Source: Nitrospirota bacterium
Lineage (GTDB): Bacteria; Nitrospirota; Thermodesulfovibrionia; Thermodesulfovibrionales; UBA6898
NCBI GenBank assembly: GCA_021787505.1
Contig: JAJYLU010000023.1
Coordinates: forward strand, 1-10,907
Reading direction: 5' to 3'
DNA: 10,907 nucleotides
A program made the position numbers and the translations under genes. This document shows, piece after piece, positions 1 through 6,871 of the stretch; positions within the stretch are counted from its first letter, which is position 1, and the number at the start of each line of letters is the position of its first letter. A model generated the notes under the pieces. That model did not search any database. It was given only the letters and a program-made list of their open reading frames with translations, and was not told the DNA's origin.

Positions 1-690
1 GGGCAGAAACGGTACAACGGGAGTATCGATATACCCATGTCGGAGCTGGGAGTCGGGCAGATAAAGGCGGCCTCCTCCTTTATCGCCGATCATATCCGGA
101 GTGCCGACTGCACGAAGTATCTCTCCTATTTGAGGGACGTCCACGGCTCTGCCGGGGCGGGGGACTGCCGGAGTAACGGGGCCCCTGCAAAAATGCAGGC
201 GGTCTATTGTTCCGATCTGACGAGGGCCGTTACAAGCGCCGAAATCATTGCCGCCCCATACGGACTCACGCCGGTCAAAATCCCCGGCTTGAGGGAGCGG
301 TCTTTCGGCGCGTGGGAGGGCATGACCTTCACCGAGATCAAAGAAGAATTTCCTGCCGAATTCGAGGCATGGGCCCGTAATCCGCTCAGGCACAGTCCGG
401 TGGGGGGAGAGACCACGGAGGAGGTAAAAGAGCGGGTCGTGCAGGCACTCGACACGATATTGCGGGACCATGAGGGAGACAATATCGCGGTGGTCGCCCA
501 CGGCGGCGTGAACCGGATCATCCTCTGTCACATCCTCGGCATGCCGCTCGAAAATATCTTCAGGATCGAGCAGGATTATGCTGCCGTGAACGTGATCGAA
601 TTCTGGGAAAAATATCCCGTAGTCAAGCTTATCAACGGAGTGAGGAATGCCGCCTTTGGCGGCAATGAGGAGGTGTCTGAGGGGAAGTGA
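1..690 (+). CDS. Histidine phosphatase, alpha-ribazole phosphatase (CobC)-like, 5' truncated
   Basis: The reading frame is open from the first base, and the first codons (GQKRYNGSIDIPMSELG) match the region just after the catalytic RHG motif of histidine phosphatases. The true start and the RHG motif therefore lie upstream of the window, and the ATG at 37 is internal. Visible family motifs are YCSDLTRA, RERSFGAWEG with the proton-donor Glu, and VVAHGGVN with the second catalytic His (codon 499-501). CobC removes the phosphate from alpha-ribazole-5'-phosphate late in cobalamin assembly. Sequence alone does not separate it from phosphoglycerate-mutase-like relatives; the cobalamin riboswitch that begins inside its 3' end favours CobC. 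About 25 extra residues (near codons 37-62) sit between the first helix and the VYCSDL strand, where relatives are usually shorter. Confidence 0.75.
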   Translation, partial: GQKRYNGSIDIPMSELGVGQIKAASSFIADHIRSADCTKYLSYLRDVHGSAGAGDCRSNGAPAKMQAVYCSDLTRAVTSAEIIAAPYGLTPVKIPGLRERSFGAWEGMTFTEIKEEFPAEFEAWARNPLRHSPVGGETTEEVKERVVQALDTILRDHEGDNIAVVAHGGVNRIILCHILGMPLENIFRIEQDYAAVNVIEFWEKYPVVKLINGVRNAAFGGNEEVSEGK

Positions 691-894
691 GGTGAAAACC
701 CTCCGCTGCCCCGCAACTGTGAAGGGAACGAAAGCCAAAAAACAGTGAAGCGTAAATAGTGAAAAGTGACGAGCAAAAAAACTCCCTCGTAATTATCCAC
801 TAAGTACCAATCACCGTTTTTAAAGCCACTTGACCCAGCAGGTCAGGGAAGGCAGGCGAGTAGGATGCCCTGAGTCAGGAGACCCCGGACACTT
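671..894 (+). ncRNA. Cobalamin (adenosylcobalamin-type) riboswitch
   Basis: The conserved blocks of the B12 riboswitch occur in order: GGTGAAAACC (691-700), CCCGCAACTGT (710-720), AAGCCACT (823-830), GGGAAGG (846-852) and the B12 box GAGTCAGGAGACC (872-884). The closing helix P1 can be drawn as AGGTGTC (671-677) with GACACTT (888-894), 7 bp with one G-U pair. The element begins 20 nt before the stop codon of the phosphatase gene. The element is longer than needed because a roughly 75-nt inverted repeat occupies its variable arm. It precedes a BtuB-like receptor, the classical target. High B12 is expected to reduce expression of the receptor and tonB. Confidence 0.95.
743..816 (+). repeat. Imperfect inverted repeat inside the riboswitch variable arm
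   Basis: Arms 743-773 and 786-816 are imperfect reverse complements around a short A-rich loop (774-785). Exact matches are ACGAG with CTCGT, TAGTG with CACTA, and interrupted GTGA with TCAC and GTA with TAC further out. A 7x7 internal mismatch separates the two strongest blocks. The sequence is AT-rich with recurring GTGA units, unlike the GC-richer riboswitch core around it. It could be a dispersed palindromic repeat of the genome that landed in a tolerated peripheral loop, or an enlarged native helix. One copy in one window cannot decide. Confidence 0.6.
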
Positions 895-906
895 TACAAT
901 TCAGTA

Positions 907-925
907 CCCTTCGAGGGAAAGGAGA
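907..925 (+). promoter_or_regulatory. Expression platform with sequesterable ribosome binding site for the receptor gene
   Basis: AAAGGAGA (918-925) is a good Shine-Dalgarno sequence 7 nt before the GTG at 933. Just upstream CCCT (907-910) can pair with AGGG (914-917), or alternatively CCTT (908-911) with AAGG (919-922), which would mask the ribosome site. No hairpin with a U-tract lies between the aptamer and the start codon. Control of translation initiation is therefore more likely than transcription termination. The exact switching pairs are an inference. Confidence 0.5.
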
Positions 926-932
926 ATTATTT

Positions 933-2939
933 GTGAAGAGGAAAAAGGGAAAAGGATCGTCAAAGGGAAGTATATTCGCAGTCCTGTGGCTGTTGCTTGT
1001 TGTCCTGGCTATCCGCCCGGCGAACGCAGAGGAGAAGATTTCGGTCGGAGAGGTGGTTGTCACCGCAACACGCTATGAAGAGCAGGCGACGGACGTCCCG
1101 GCAAGCGTCTCGGTGATCACCGGAGAAGACATCAAGAAATCCAATGCGCAGAATATCCCCGACCTTCTGAAAACCGAGGTGGGCGTTCAGGTCACCGATA
1201 TCACGGGAAACCGTCGTTCTTACACCGTGGACCTGCGCGGTTTTGGAGAAACCGCTGCGCTGAACACCCTCGTGCTTGTGGACGGCAGACGCATCAACGA
1301 GGCAGACCTGAGCGGCGTCGACTGGATGGATATCCCGCTGGAGCAGGTCAGCAGGATCGAAATCATACGGGGGGGAAGGGGAAGCGTCCTTTACGGGGAT
1401 AATGCCACGGGCGGAGTCATCAATATCATTACGAAAGAGGGGACCGGGAAAGTGAAGGCCGGAGTCGATCTTTCCGGCGGAAGCTACAACACCTTCAAGG
1501 CGGATTCCTATGCCGGCGGGAGCCTGAAAGACCTTTCGATCCACCTTTCGGGAAATTATCTCGCGTCGGACGGCTATCGGGACAACAGCAAGACCGATTC
1601 GAAGGATCTGGGAATAAACACCGCCTACTACGTGAAGGACTTCATGAAAATCGGCGTCAGCGGCGGGTATCACAAGGACCGTACGGGACTTCCCGGGGCG
1701 TTGAAAGAGAGTGACTTTGCCGCCGGTCTCTCGCGGACCGACACCAGATTTCCGAATGATTTTGCTGATACCGAGGATTATTACATTTCACTCGTTCCTG
1801 AGATCTACTTCTATGGGGACAACGTCCTGAGGCTCGATACCTCTTACCGGAAGAGGGACTTTTCGTCATTCAGTTCCGGCGACTATGGCAATTTCCTGGG
1901 AGAAAGCAAAATCAAGACAACGGGGTTGTCCCCGCAGGTCATTCTCAAACAGACCTTCGGCGCAGTGAAGAACAATCTCACGGCCGGTATGGACTATCAG
2001 AAAACGGATGAAGATGTCGTGAACGATTCGCTCTTCTTCGGCTCCCGTTCCTTAGGGATATTCAATCTGAAGAAAGAGAATCTCGGGTACTACGCCCACG
2101 ATGAGGCGGCAGTCACCGACACCCTGCGCCTTTCCGCAGGATACAGACATGACCGTGCGCAATTCAGCTTTACCCCGAGCGCGCCGGAAAGCATTTCGAT
2201 GTCGAAAGACGTGTATACCGCGGGCGTCAATTATACCTTCTTCAGGAAGTCCTACGCCTACGCAAGCTATTCGAGGAGCTTCAGGTATCCGGTTCTCGAC
2301 GAACTTTACAGTTTCTTCACCAACACGATCAATACGACCCTCGTTCCGCAGACATCGGATGATTACGAGGCCGGGGTAAGGCACTATTTCAACGATGACG
2401 TCTATGCTCACGTAAACGTCTTCAGACTCGATACCGACGCTGAGATCATCTTCAATCCAGTCACCTATCAAAATGAAAACCTTGACGGGAAGACGCGCAG
2501 GGATGGCGTTGAGGTCTCGTTCAGTGCAAACGCGACAAGCCGCCTGACCGTGAGGGGAAGCTACACTTTCATGGACGCAAAGATCAGAGGCGGTATCTTC
2601 GAGGGAAGGAAAGTCCCCAATGTTCCGGCCCATAAGGCGACCATAGACGTGCTGTACCGTGTCACAAAAGAGGCGGCTGCTATCATCAACGGCGTATATA
2701 TCGGGAAAAGACCCTTTATCAGCGATTTCGCGAATGACTTCAGCGATCAGCAGGGGTACTTGATTCTGAATGCGAAATTTATCTATCAGTGGAAGTCCCT
2801 GAAGGCATTTCTCGGTATCAATAACCTGACCAACAAGGAGTACTCTGAATACGGGGTCATCGGAGGTTTCCCTCTCGAAAAGGCTTTCTACCCCTCGCCG
2901 AAGAGGAACTTCCTAGTAGGATTTTCAATTGCTATCTGA
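933..2939 (+). CDS. btuB: BtuB-like TonB-dependent outer-membrane cobalamin receptor
   Basis: A 668-residue protein starts at GTG behind AAAGGAGA. It has a basic n-region, a hydrophobic core and a likely cleavage after ...RPANA (about residue 32), so it is exported. The TonB-box-like EVVVTATR follows directly, then a plug domain (about residues 48-165; VSVITGEDI, LVLVDGRRIN, IEIIRGGRGSVLYGDNATGGVINIITK). The rest, to residue 668, is alternating aromatic/polar strand sequence of a 22-stranded barrel. Such receptors import a substrate across the outer membrane using energy passed on by TonB; BtuB binds vitamin B12. The upstream cobalamin riboswitch supports a corrinoid substrate, and the tonB gene 55 nt downstream supports the mechanism. 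The C-terminus is SIAI rather than the usual terminal aromatic residue. Family is certain; substrate is inferred from the riboswitch. Confidence 0.92.
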   Translation: MKRKKGKGSSKGSIFAVLWLLLVVLAIRPANAEEKISVGEVVVTATRYEEQATDVPASVSVITGEDIKKSNAQNIPDLLKTEVGVQVTDITGNRRSYTVDLRGFGETAALNTLVLVDGRRINEADLSGVDWMDIPLEQVSRIEIIRGGRGSVLYGDNATGGVINIITKEGTGKVKAGVDLSGGSYNTFKADSYAGGSLKDLSIHLSGNYLASDGYRDNSKTDSKDLGINTAYYVKDFMKIGVSGGYHKDRTGLPGALKESDFAAGLSRTDTRFPNDFADTEDYYISLVPEIYFYGDNVLRLDTSYRKRDFSSFSSGDYGNFLGESKIKTTGLSPQVILKQTFGAVKNNLTAGMDYQKTDEDVVNDSLFFGSRSLGIFNLKKENLGYYAHDEAAVTDTLRLSAGYRHDRAQFSFTPSAPESISMSKDVYTAGVNYTFFRKSYAYASYSRSFRYPVLDELYSFFTNTINTTLVPQTSDDYEAGVRHYFNDDVYAHVNVFRLDTDAEIIFNPVTYQNENLDGKTRRDGVEVSFSANATSRLTVRGSYTFMDAKIRGGIFEGRKVPNVPAHKATIDVLYRVTKEAAAIINGVYIGKRPFISDFANDFSDQQGYLILNAKFIYQWKSLKAFLGINNLTNKEYSEYGVIGGFPLEKAFYPSPKRNFLVGFSIAI

Positions 2940-2994
2940 CACGGGTCACCGGTTAAAGAAGCAGTAGATCTGGAAGGGTGGACTGACAGAGGAA

Positions 2995-3747
2995 ATGATG
3001 GAATTCAGGGGCAATATATTACTTTCCGCCGTCGTACATGCGACGATCTTCGTGATGGCGTTGACCATGATGGCGGGCAGAGATGCCGTGTCGCGCGTCC
3101 CGGAGAAATATACTGCAGTCACGTTGTTCGAAGAGGCCGCCGGCCGGAAACCGGAGACGGGGACCGATAAGAAAAAGGATCTTCCCGGGAAAACAGTAAA
3201 AACAGCTACAGGACTTCGGGAGGGCGTCCCTTCCGAAGTCCCTCTTCGGGCGCCTGTACAAAAAGAAGCCGCCGCCCCGCCGGAGAAGAATAGGCCGCCA
3301 GAGGATGCTGCTGCTCCGGCAGAATCGTCTCTCTCTGAAAAGGGAAAGACCTCCGCTTCAGATCAGCGCGAGGGAGTAGGAAGTCCGGGAACATCCCCGG
3401 GCGCAATGCAGCTTGCAATTCCCGGCAAGGCTTCCACGCAAGCAGGCTTGGAAGGCGGGAAAAGCAAGGCAGCCTCAGGAGGCCCCGGTGCGGTCAATAC
3501 CATAAGGGCCGCAATCGAAAGGGCAAAAAGCTATCCCCCCCTTGCGAGGAAAAGGGGACTAGAGGGGACAGTCACAGCGGAATTCACGATCAGCGCGAAG
3601 GGATATCCTGAAAACATCAGGATCGTGCGAAGTTCCGGGCATGAAATTCTCGACAGCGCCGCAAAGAAGACGATTCTCCGTGCATCTCCTTTCCCCTCGG
3701 TAAAGGGGAGCCTGGAAGTGCCGATAACATTCAGGATCGACAAATAG
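2995..3747 (+). CDS. tonB: TonB-family energy-transducing protein
   Basis: The product is 250 residues and spans the periplasm. It has an uncleaved N-terminal membrane anchor (about residues 7-27) containing S11-A-V-V-H15, which matches the Ser-x3-His motif of the TonB anchor that contacts ExbB/ExbD. A long charged, Pro/Ala/Lys-rich linker (about 35-160) follows, then a TonB C-terminal domain (about 165-250) with SYPPLARKRGLEG and VTAEFTISAKG, the region that grips the receptor's TonB box. Two ATGs are adjacent; the AGAGGA site (2988-2993) is better spaced from the second (2998). It lies 55 nt behind the receptor gene and is presumably co-transcribed under the same riboswitch, making it a dedicated TonB for B12 uptake. 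No exbB/exbD is in the window. Confidence 0.9.
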   Translation: MMEFRGNILLSAVVHATIFVMALTMMAGRDAVSRVPEKYTAVTLFEEAAGRKPETGTDKKKDLPGKTVKTATGLREGVPSEVPLRAPVQKEAAAPPEKNRPPEDAAAPAESSLSEKGKTSASDQREGVGSPGTSPGAMQLAIPGKASTQAGLEGGKSKAASGGPGAVNTIRAAIERAKSYPPLARKRGLEGTVTAEFTISAKGYPENIRIVRSSGHEILDSAAKKTILRASPFPSVKGSLEVPITFRIDK

Positions 3748-5205
3748 CTAAAACCTCATCCTGACCCTGTACCGGAGTATCGTCTCTTTGTCCTTCGCCA
3801 CAGGGATAATGAATTCGGCGGTATGTGCCTCTGTCTTCTTGTATGGGTGAGAAGAGCTGAGCATCGTCCAGTCTCCCGGCACGGGCTCCACAACCCTTAC
3901 AGCCACGTCCTCTTTCTTATGGTTCCTCAGGGAGACCTCGAAGGCGGCCTCATAGGTATCATACGCGATCTTCTCCCAGTCGGTCTGCTTCCTGGTCCCG
4001 ACCACATCGAAGGCGTCGCCCAGTTTGATCCTCACCTTCTCGTCCTTTGGAGTGTGGTCGATGGAATCTTCTCCGACGAACTGGAGACTCCCCTCGCTGT
4101 CCCGCTTGTAAACCCGCACCGTGCCTTTGGGGAGGGGTATCCCCAGGTTGTCTTCTTTCCTGTTTAGGATCTCGACGTAGACACCCACCTGCTGGTTCGT
4201 CATGACCTCGCCGTATTGGCTGCGGTAATAGTACTGAGCTCCGTGGAAGAGCAGCTCCTTTTTCACCGGTATGTTGTCGGCAGTCACGAGGCTGATCTGC
4301 TTCGTCTGATTGTCCTTGATCGTCGAAGGCCTCTGGAGCGTGTAGATATGGTATTCGAAGAAGGACTCTTCCCTGAACTGCGGTGCGGCAGGCCTTGCCG
4401 CTGCCTCCGCAAGGGCCGTCATCTTACCCAGGTATTGTCTTTCATCCTTCACCCGGTTGACCTCTCCCGCAACGAGCTTGATCTTGGCATTGCGATAGGC
4501 GGCGCCGCTTTTATTGTCGATCGTTACCCAGCCCGCAAGGTCGGCACTGTCGTCTTTTTCGTTCAGTGTCGCCACATAATCCGCACGCCAGTTGATACCG
4601 TTTGTGAGGTACGACGCTTCGACCTCCTGCCTCTCTGCAAGGTCGTTCTCGATTAGCCAGACGAGTGTCGGTTTCGAGATGAGGTCCTCTGGTACACCGG
4701 GGAAGACGATCCTGCCGGGATGGCCGAAGGTAATCCCGTCGCCGATCCTGAAGACAGGCCCACCGTTATTCGATAGGAGCGTGGCGGTCACCACTTCCTC
4801 CCGCTCCGTATAGGGGTTCTTCTGGTAGAGCTTCACCTCTTTTCCCACATACTTGTCGAGAAGCTTCTGTGGGGAGAGGAGGTCGTATTCATAGTTCTGC
4901 TCGAGCACCCTCAGACCTTCGGCCTCGGCAAGAGACCTGATATACACGCTGGCGGGGATGATCTGCGACGCCACGTCCATGAACCTCAGGTCACCCCTGC
5001 CCCTAAGGAGTTTTATATTCCTCATGTCCTTGACCAGGCCGAGGTTGACATTATAGATAGTCACTGCAACTCCTTTCTGGTCCCCGACACCGGTAGAAAC
5101 CGTCGTCTCCCGCGGTTTTTCTTCCGCTGCCGGTGCAGATGCGACCCCGATAATCAGCGCCAGCACCATGATAATGACGATAGGGGAAAGTCCTTTCCTC
5201 TTCAT
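3748..5205 (-). CDS. Exported DUF4139 domain-containing protein
   Basis: The protein has 485 residues from the ATG at 5205, chosen because a strong AAGGAGGT (5211-5218) precedes it and a signal peptide (KRK, then a hydrophobic stretch, then ...SAPAA) starts there; the frame stays open to 5277 but without either. The mature part is rich in beta strands. Segments such as VTIYNVNLGLVKDMR, WLIENDL, SYLTNGINWRADYVATLN and AGWVTIDNKSGAAYRNAKIKLVAGEVNRV are typical of the DUF4139 family, whose biochemical role is not established. It should lie in the periplasm or at the outer membrane. It stands alone: a terminator separates it from tusA upstream and its stop codon abuts that of the convergent tonB. 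Family assignment is from memory of its conserved segments. Confidence 0.72.
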   Translation of the reverse strand: MKRKGLSPIVIIMVLALIIGVASAPAAEEKPRETTVSTGVGDQKGVAVTIYNVNLGLVKDMRNIKLLRGRGDLRFMDVASQIIPASVYIRSLAEAEGLRVLEQNYEYDLLSPQKLLDKYVGKEVKLYQKNPYTEREEVVTATLLSNNGGPVFRIGDGITFGHPGRIVFPGVPEDLISKPTLVWLIENDLAERQEVEASYLTNGINWRADYVATLNEKDDSADLAGWVTIDNKSGAAYRNAKIKLVAGEVNRVKDERQYLGKMTALAEAAARPAAPQFREESFFEYHIYTLQRPSTIKDNQTKQISLVTADNIPVKKELLFHGAQYYYRSQYGEVMTNQQVGVYVEILNRKEDNLGIPLPKGTVRVYKRDSEGSLQFVGEDSIDHTPKDEKVRIKLGDAFDVVGTRKQTDWEKIAYDTYEAAFEVSLRNHKKEDVAVRVVEPVPGDWTMLSSSHPYKKTEAHTAEFIIPVAKDKETILRYRVRMRF

Positions 5206-5275
5206 TGCAAACCTCCTTGGATAATATTTTCTGCCATTCAGCCCTTTTTGGACATCGCTGAAATAAGGTTTGGTC

Positions 5276-5307
5276 AAAAAAAAAAGGGCGGCTTGCGCCG
5301 CCCTTTT
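5276..5307 (-). terminator. Rho-independent terminator of the sulfur-relay operon
   Basis: GGGCGGC (5286-5292) and GCCGCCC (5297-5303) form a perfect 7-bp GC stem with a 4-nt loop. Read on the - strand it is followed by ten consecutive T (5276-5285, A on the + strand). It sits 18 nt after the tusA stop and before the DUF4139 gene, so it ends the sulfur-relay transcript. Flanking A/T can extend the stem. Confidence 0.92.
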
Positions 5308-5325
5308 ACTGTCGCTCTGCCCGGC

Positions 5326-5577
5326 TTACGACTTCTGGATATAGAGTTCCCAGGAGTCCGACCCTGCCACTTTGACAGACTCGAACTTGAAGCCCTGCTT
5401 CTCAGCCCACTTGGGAAGGGAGTCTTCCGCCGATGCAGGGGCATCGCAGAGGACCTTCAGGAGTTGCCCGCTGGACATCTTTTCGATCGCCTTCTTCGAA
5501 AGGACGAGCGGGTAGGGGCATACCCTGCCGAGGACGTCTAGAGTCTGGTCCGGTGTCTTGCTGCTCAGTTCACCCAT
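5326..5577 (-). CDS. tusA: TusA/SirA-family sulfur carrier protein
   Basis: This 83-residue cytoplasmic protein is close to the usual family length. It carries the hallmark LDVLGRVCPYPLV, with the CPxP active cysteine at Cys20 that accepts persulfide sulfur, followed by the helix/strand pattern KKAIEKMSSGQLLKVLCD and a C-terminal WELYIQKS strand. A strong AAGGAGGT lies 8-9 nt before the ATG. TusA proteins pass sulfane sulfur between rhodaneses or desulfurases and DsrE-type proteins; uses include tRNA thiolation, dissimilatory sulfur metabolism and molybdenum-cofactor biosynthesis. It is the last gene of a four-gene unit, 50 nt behind the DsrF-like gene and followed by a terminator. Its neighbours make DsrEFH/TusBCD-type complexes the natural partner. 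Confidence 0.92.
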   Translation of the reverse strand: MGELSSKTPDQTLDVLGRVCPYPLVLSKKAIEKMSSGQLLKVLCDAPASAEDSLPKWAEKQGFKFESVKVAGSDSWELYIQKS

Positions 5578-5627
5578 GTGTATTTACCTCCTTGCTACAG
5601 GTCATATCATAGACCTTGTTATTAAAA

Positions 5628-6038
5628 TTAGAAGAAAAGAACGTGCTTCGCTTCTTCTACCGCCTTCTGTATTTCCGTAAAAGGGACTATCTGTATCGAT
5701 TTATCTGCTCCCATTTCTTCGGCGCTCGGCATTGCGGCCTCGGGGATGCCGTATTTCGCAAGGTCTTCCTTGCAGACGAGCACGTCGAGGTCAACCAGGA
5801 GCGCGTTCTTCATATGAGACTCTGTGCTGGTGATGCCGTATAAATCCATCGCGTTCTGGCCCTTCTGCAGCCCGAGCACACCTTCACCGATAAAACAGAG
5901 CTTCGGGGTCACGGTCTGACCGTCTTCGAGCAGGATCTCGACCGTCTGGTATGCGATCGCATGGGTTATTGCGAGTCTTGATGTTTCACCTTTGTACTGC
6001 GGCCTCTGAACGACAAATGCAAGTTTTATGTCACTCAT
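5628..6038 (-). CDS. DsrF/TusC-like subunit of a DsrEFH-type sulfurtransferase
   Basis: The product is 136 residues with the DsrE/F fold pattern: IKLAFVVQRP as first strand, KLCFIGEGVLGLQKGQN as in TusC/DsrF (strand then FxGxGV), an LDVLVCKEDLAKYGI segment, and a final HVLFF strand resembling the ...VILRF end of TusC. Cysteines are Cys48 and Cys89; Cys89 lies where TusC has its conserved segment. Its ATG follows the stop of the DsrE-like gene after one base, with AGGAGG about 9 nt upstream inside that gene's end, so translational coupling is likely. By family knowledge DsrF/TusC is a structural subunit of the hexameric complex rather than the main sulfur acceptor. Assignment to DsrF rather than another DsrE-family paralog rests on motif resemblance and operon order. 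Confidence 0.78.
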   Translation of the reverse strand: MSDIKLAFVVQRPQYKGETSRLAITHAIAYQTVEILLEDGQTVTPKLCFIGEGVLGLQKGQNAMDLYGITSTESHMKNALLVDLDVLVCKEDLAKYGIPEAAMPSAEEMGADKSIQIVPFTEIQKAVEEAKHVLFF

Positions 6039-6039
6039 C

Positions 6040-6399
6040 TTATTCGCCTCCTATCAGAAGGACCCTGTCCGCGCTGTATATCTTGGCGAGGTACCAGTGC
6101 ATTGCGTTCCACTGTATACCGGGTATGCCTTCGTCTTTCTTGACGCCCCTTGCCACGGTGCAGGCCTCGCAGGTGCAGATTTCGACGCCTTTTTCGAGAA
6201 GGGCCTTGAGGTATTTTTCGCCGGTCGAATAATCCTTCAGGTGTTTCTGGTTCGCCTTCACCGAACCGGTTGCATTCCCTGAAAACCAGATGCTCACCTT
6301 GTGTCCTTTGGTCGCCGCCGCATCTGCGAGCTTCAGGGCAAAATCATAAGTCATGCTGCCTACAAGCCCCGGATAACATCCTATCGTTAAATTTCCCAT
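6040..6399 (-). CDS. DsrE/TusD-like sulfur-accepting subunit
   Basis: The product is 119 residues. A first-strand segment (LTIGCYPGLVGSMTYDFALKLADAA) is followed by GHKVSIWFSGNAT, then CTCEACTVARGVKKD (residues 75-89) and a final DRVLLIGGE strand. In TusD/DsrE the active cysteine sits in a C-x-A-A-x-R-G type motif; Cys80, in EACTVARG, aligns with it, and Cys75 and Cys77 are additional. This subunit would receive persulfide sulfur from TusA. The AGGAGGA ribosome site overlaps the stop codon of the upstream DsrH-like gene, indicating tight coupling. No in-frame TGA replaces a cysteine here, a point checked because some DsrE-like proteins elsewhere are selenoproteins. Confidence 0.82.
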   Translation of the reverse strand: MGNLTIGCYPGLVGSMTYDFALKLADAAATKGHKVSIWFSGNATGSVKANQKHLKDYSTGEKYLKALLEKGVEICTCEACTVARGVKKDEGIPGIQWNAMHWYLAKIYSADRVLLIGGE

Positions 6400-6408
6400 A
6401 GCGTCCTC

Positions 6409-6705
6409 CTACAGCCACGCGATTTTGTCGTATTCATTAAAGATAAGGTCAACTACGTCACCGTAATTGACGACCTTGACGCGCTTGTCCACGTCCGCGT
6501 CTTTCATGCCCCGTATCTGTATGTCCTCGGACAGCGCATAAAGATTCGGCGTTTTATCCAAAAGCGAGGAGGCCTTTCCGTTTTCCTTTGTCGTGGCGTG
6601 GTACACGCCGTTCTGGACAAGGATGATACCCAGTTTGTCGGCCTTAAATCTCTCAAGGGTATCCGTTGTCAGCGTAAAGTCACTAACAAATACTCCTAGT
6701 TTCAT
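6409..6705 (-). CDS. DsrH/TusB-like subunit, first gene of the sulfur-relay operon
   Basis: The product is 98 residues, about the TusB length. LGIILVQNGVYHA, LYALSEDIQIRGM, VVNYGDVVDLIFNEYDKIAW match the TusB/DsrH pattern (LLLQDGV, VYALNEDLxARG, YxDFVxLxxxxxxxxxW). The ATG at 6705 is preferred over an upstream one at 6798 because the operon promoter (6748-6777) lies between them and an AAGGGGG/GGAAGG ribosome site precedes it. No cysteine is present at all, so the reactive Cys described in some DsrH proteins is absent and the subunit is probably structural. It heads the order dsrH-dsrE-dsrF-tusA, which differs from the classical dsrEFH order. Confidence 0.8.
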   Translation of the reverse strand: MKLGVFVSDFTLTTDTLERFKADKLGIILVQNGVYHATTKENGKASSLLDKTPNLYALSEDIQIRGMKDADVDKRVKVVNYGDVVDLIFNEYDKIAWL

Positions 6706-6747
6706 ACCTTCCCCCTTCGTAAAATTTTTACTACCCGCAAGGTTAAT

Positions 6748-6777
6748 TTTATAACAAGTTATCCCTTCTTTTGTCAA
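6748..6777 (-). promoter_or_regulatory. Sigma70-type promoter of the dsrH-E-F-tusA operon
   Basis: On the - strand a perfect -35 TTGACA (6777-6772) is followed after 17-18 nt by TTATAA/TATAAA (6754-6748). The predicted start near 6741 leaves a leader of about 35 nt to the ATG at 6705. This is the clearest promoter in the window and also fixes the start of the first gene. Confidence 0.8.
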
Positions 6778-6871
6778 TATGAAATTAATAACACGCATAT
6801 TAATCCCAAGATTAAATATCGCCGGGGATGAACATCGAGGAGATCGCCGGAAAGAAGGCGCCGTGAAAGGA

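Noticed and set aside
5206-5277. Upstream start at 5277 for the DUF4139 gene.
   Set aside because: It runs into the T-tract of the terminator, and the AAGGAGGT at 5211-5218 and the signal peptide both point to 5205.
6706-6798. Upstream start at 6798 for the DsrH-like gene.
   Set aside because: The operon promoter (6748-6777) lies inside this stretch, and family length and ribosome site favour 6705.
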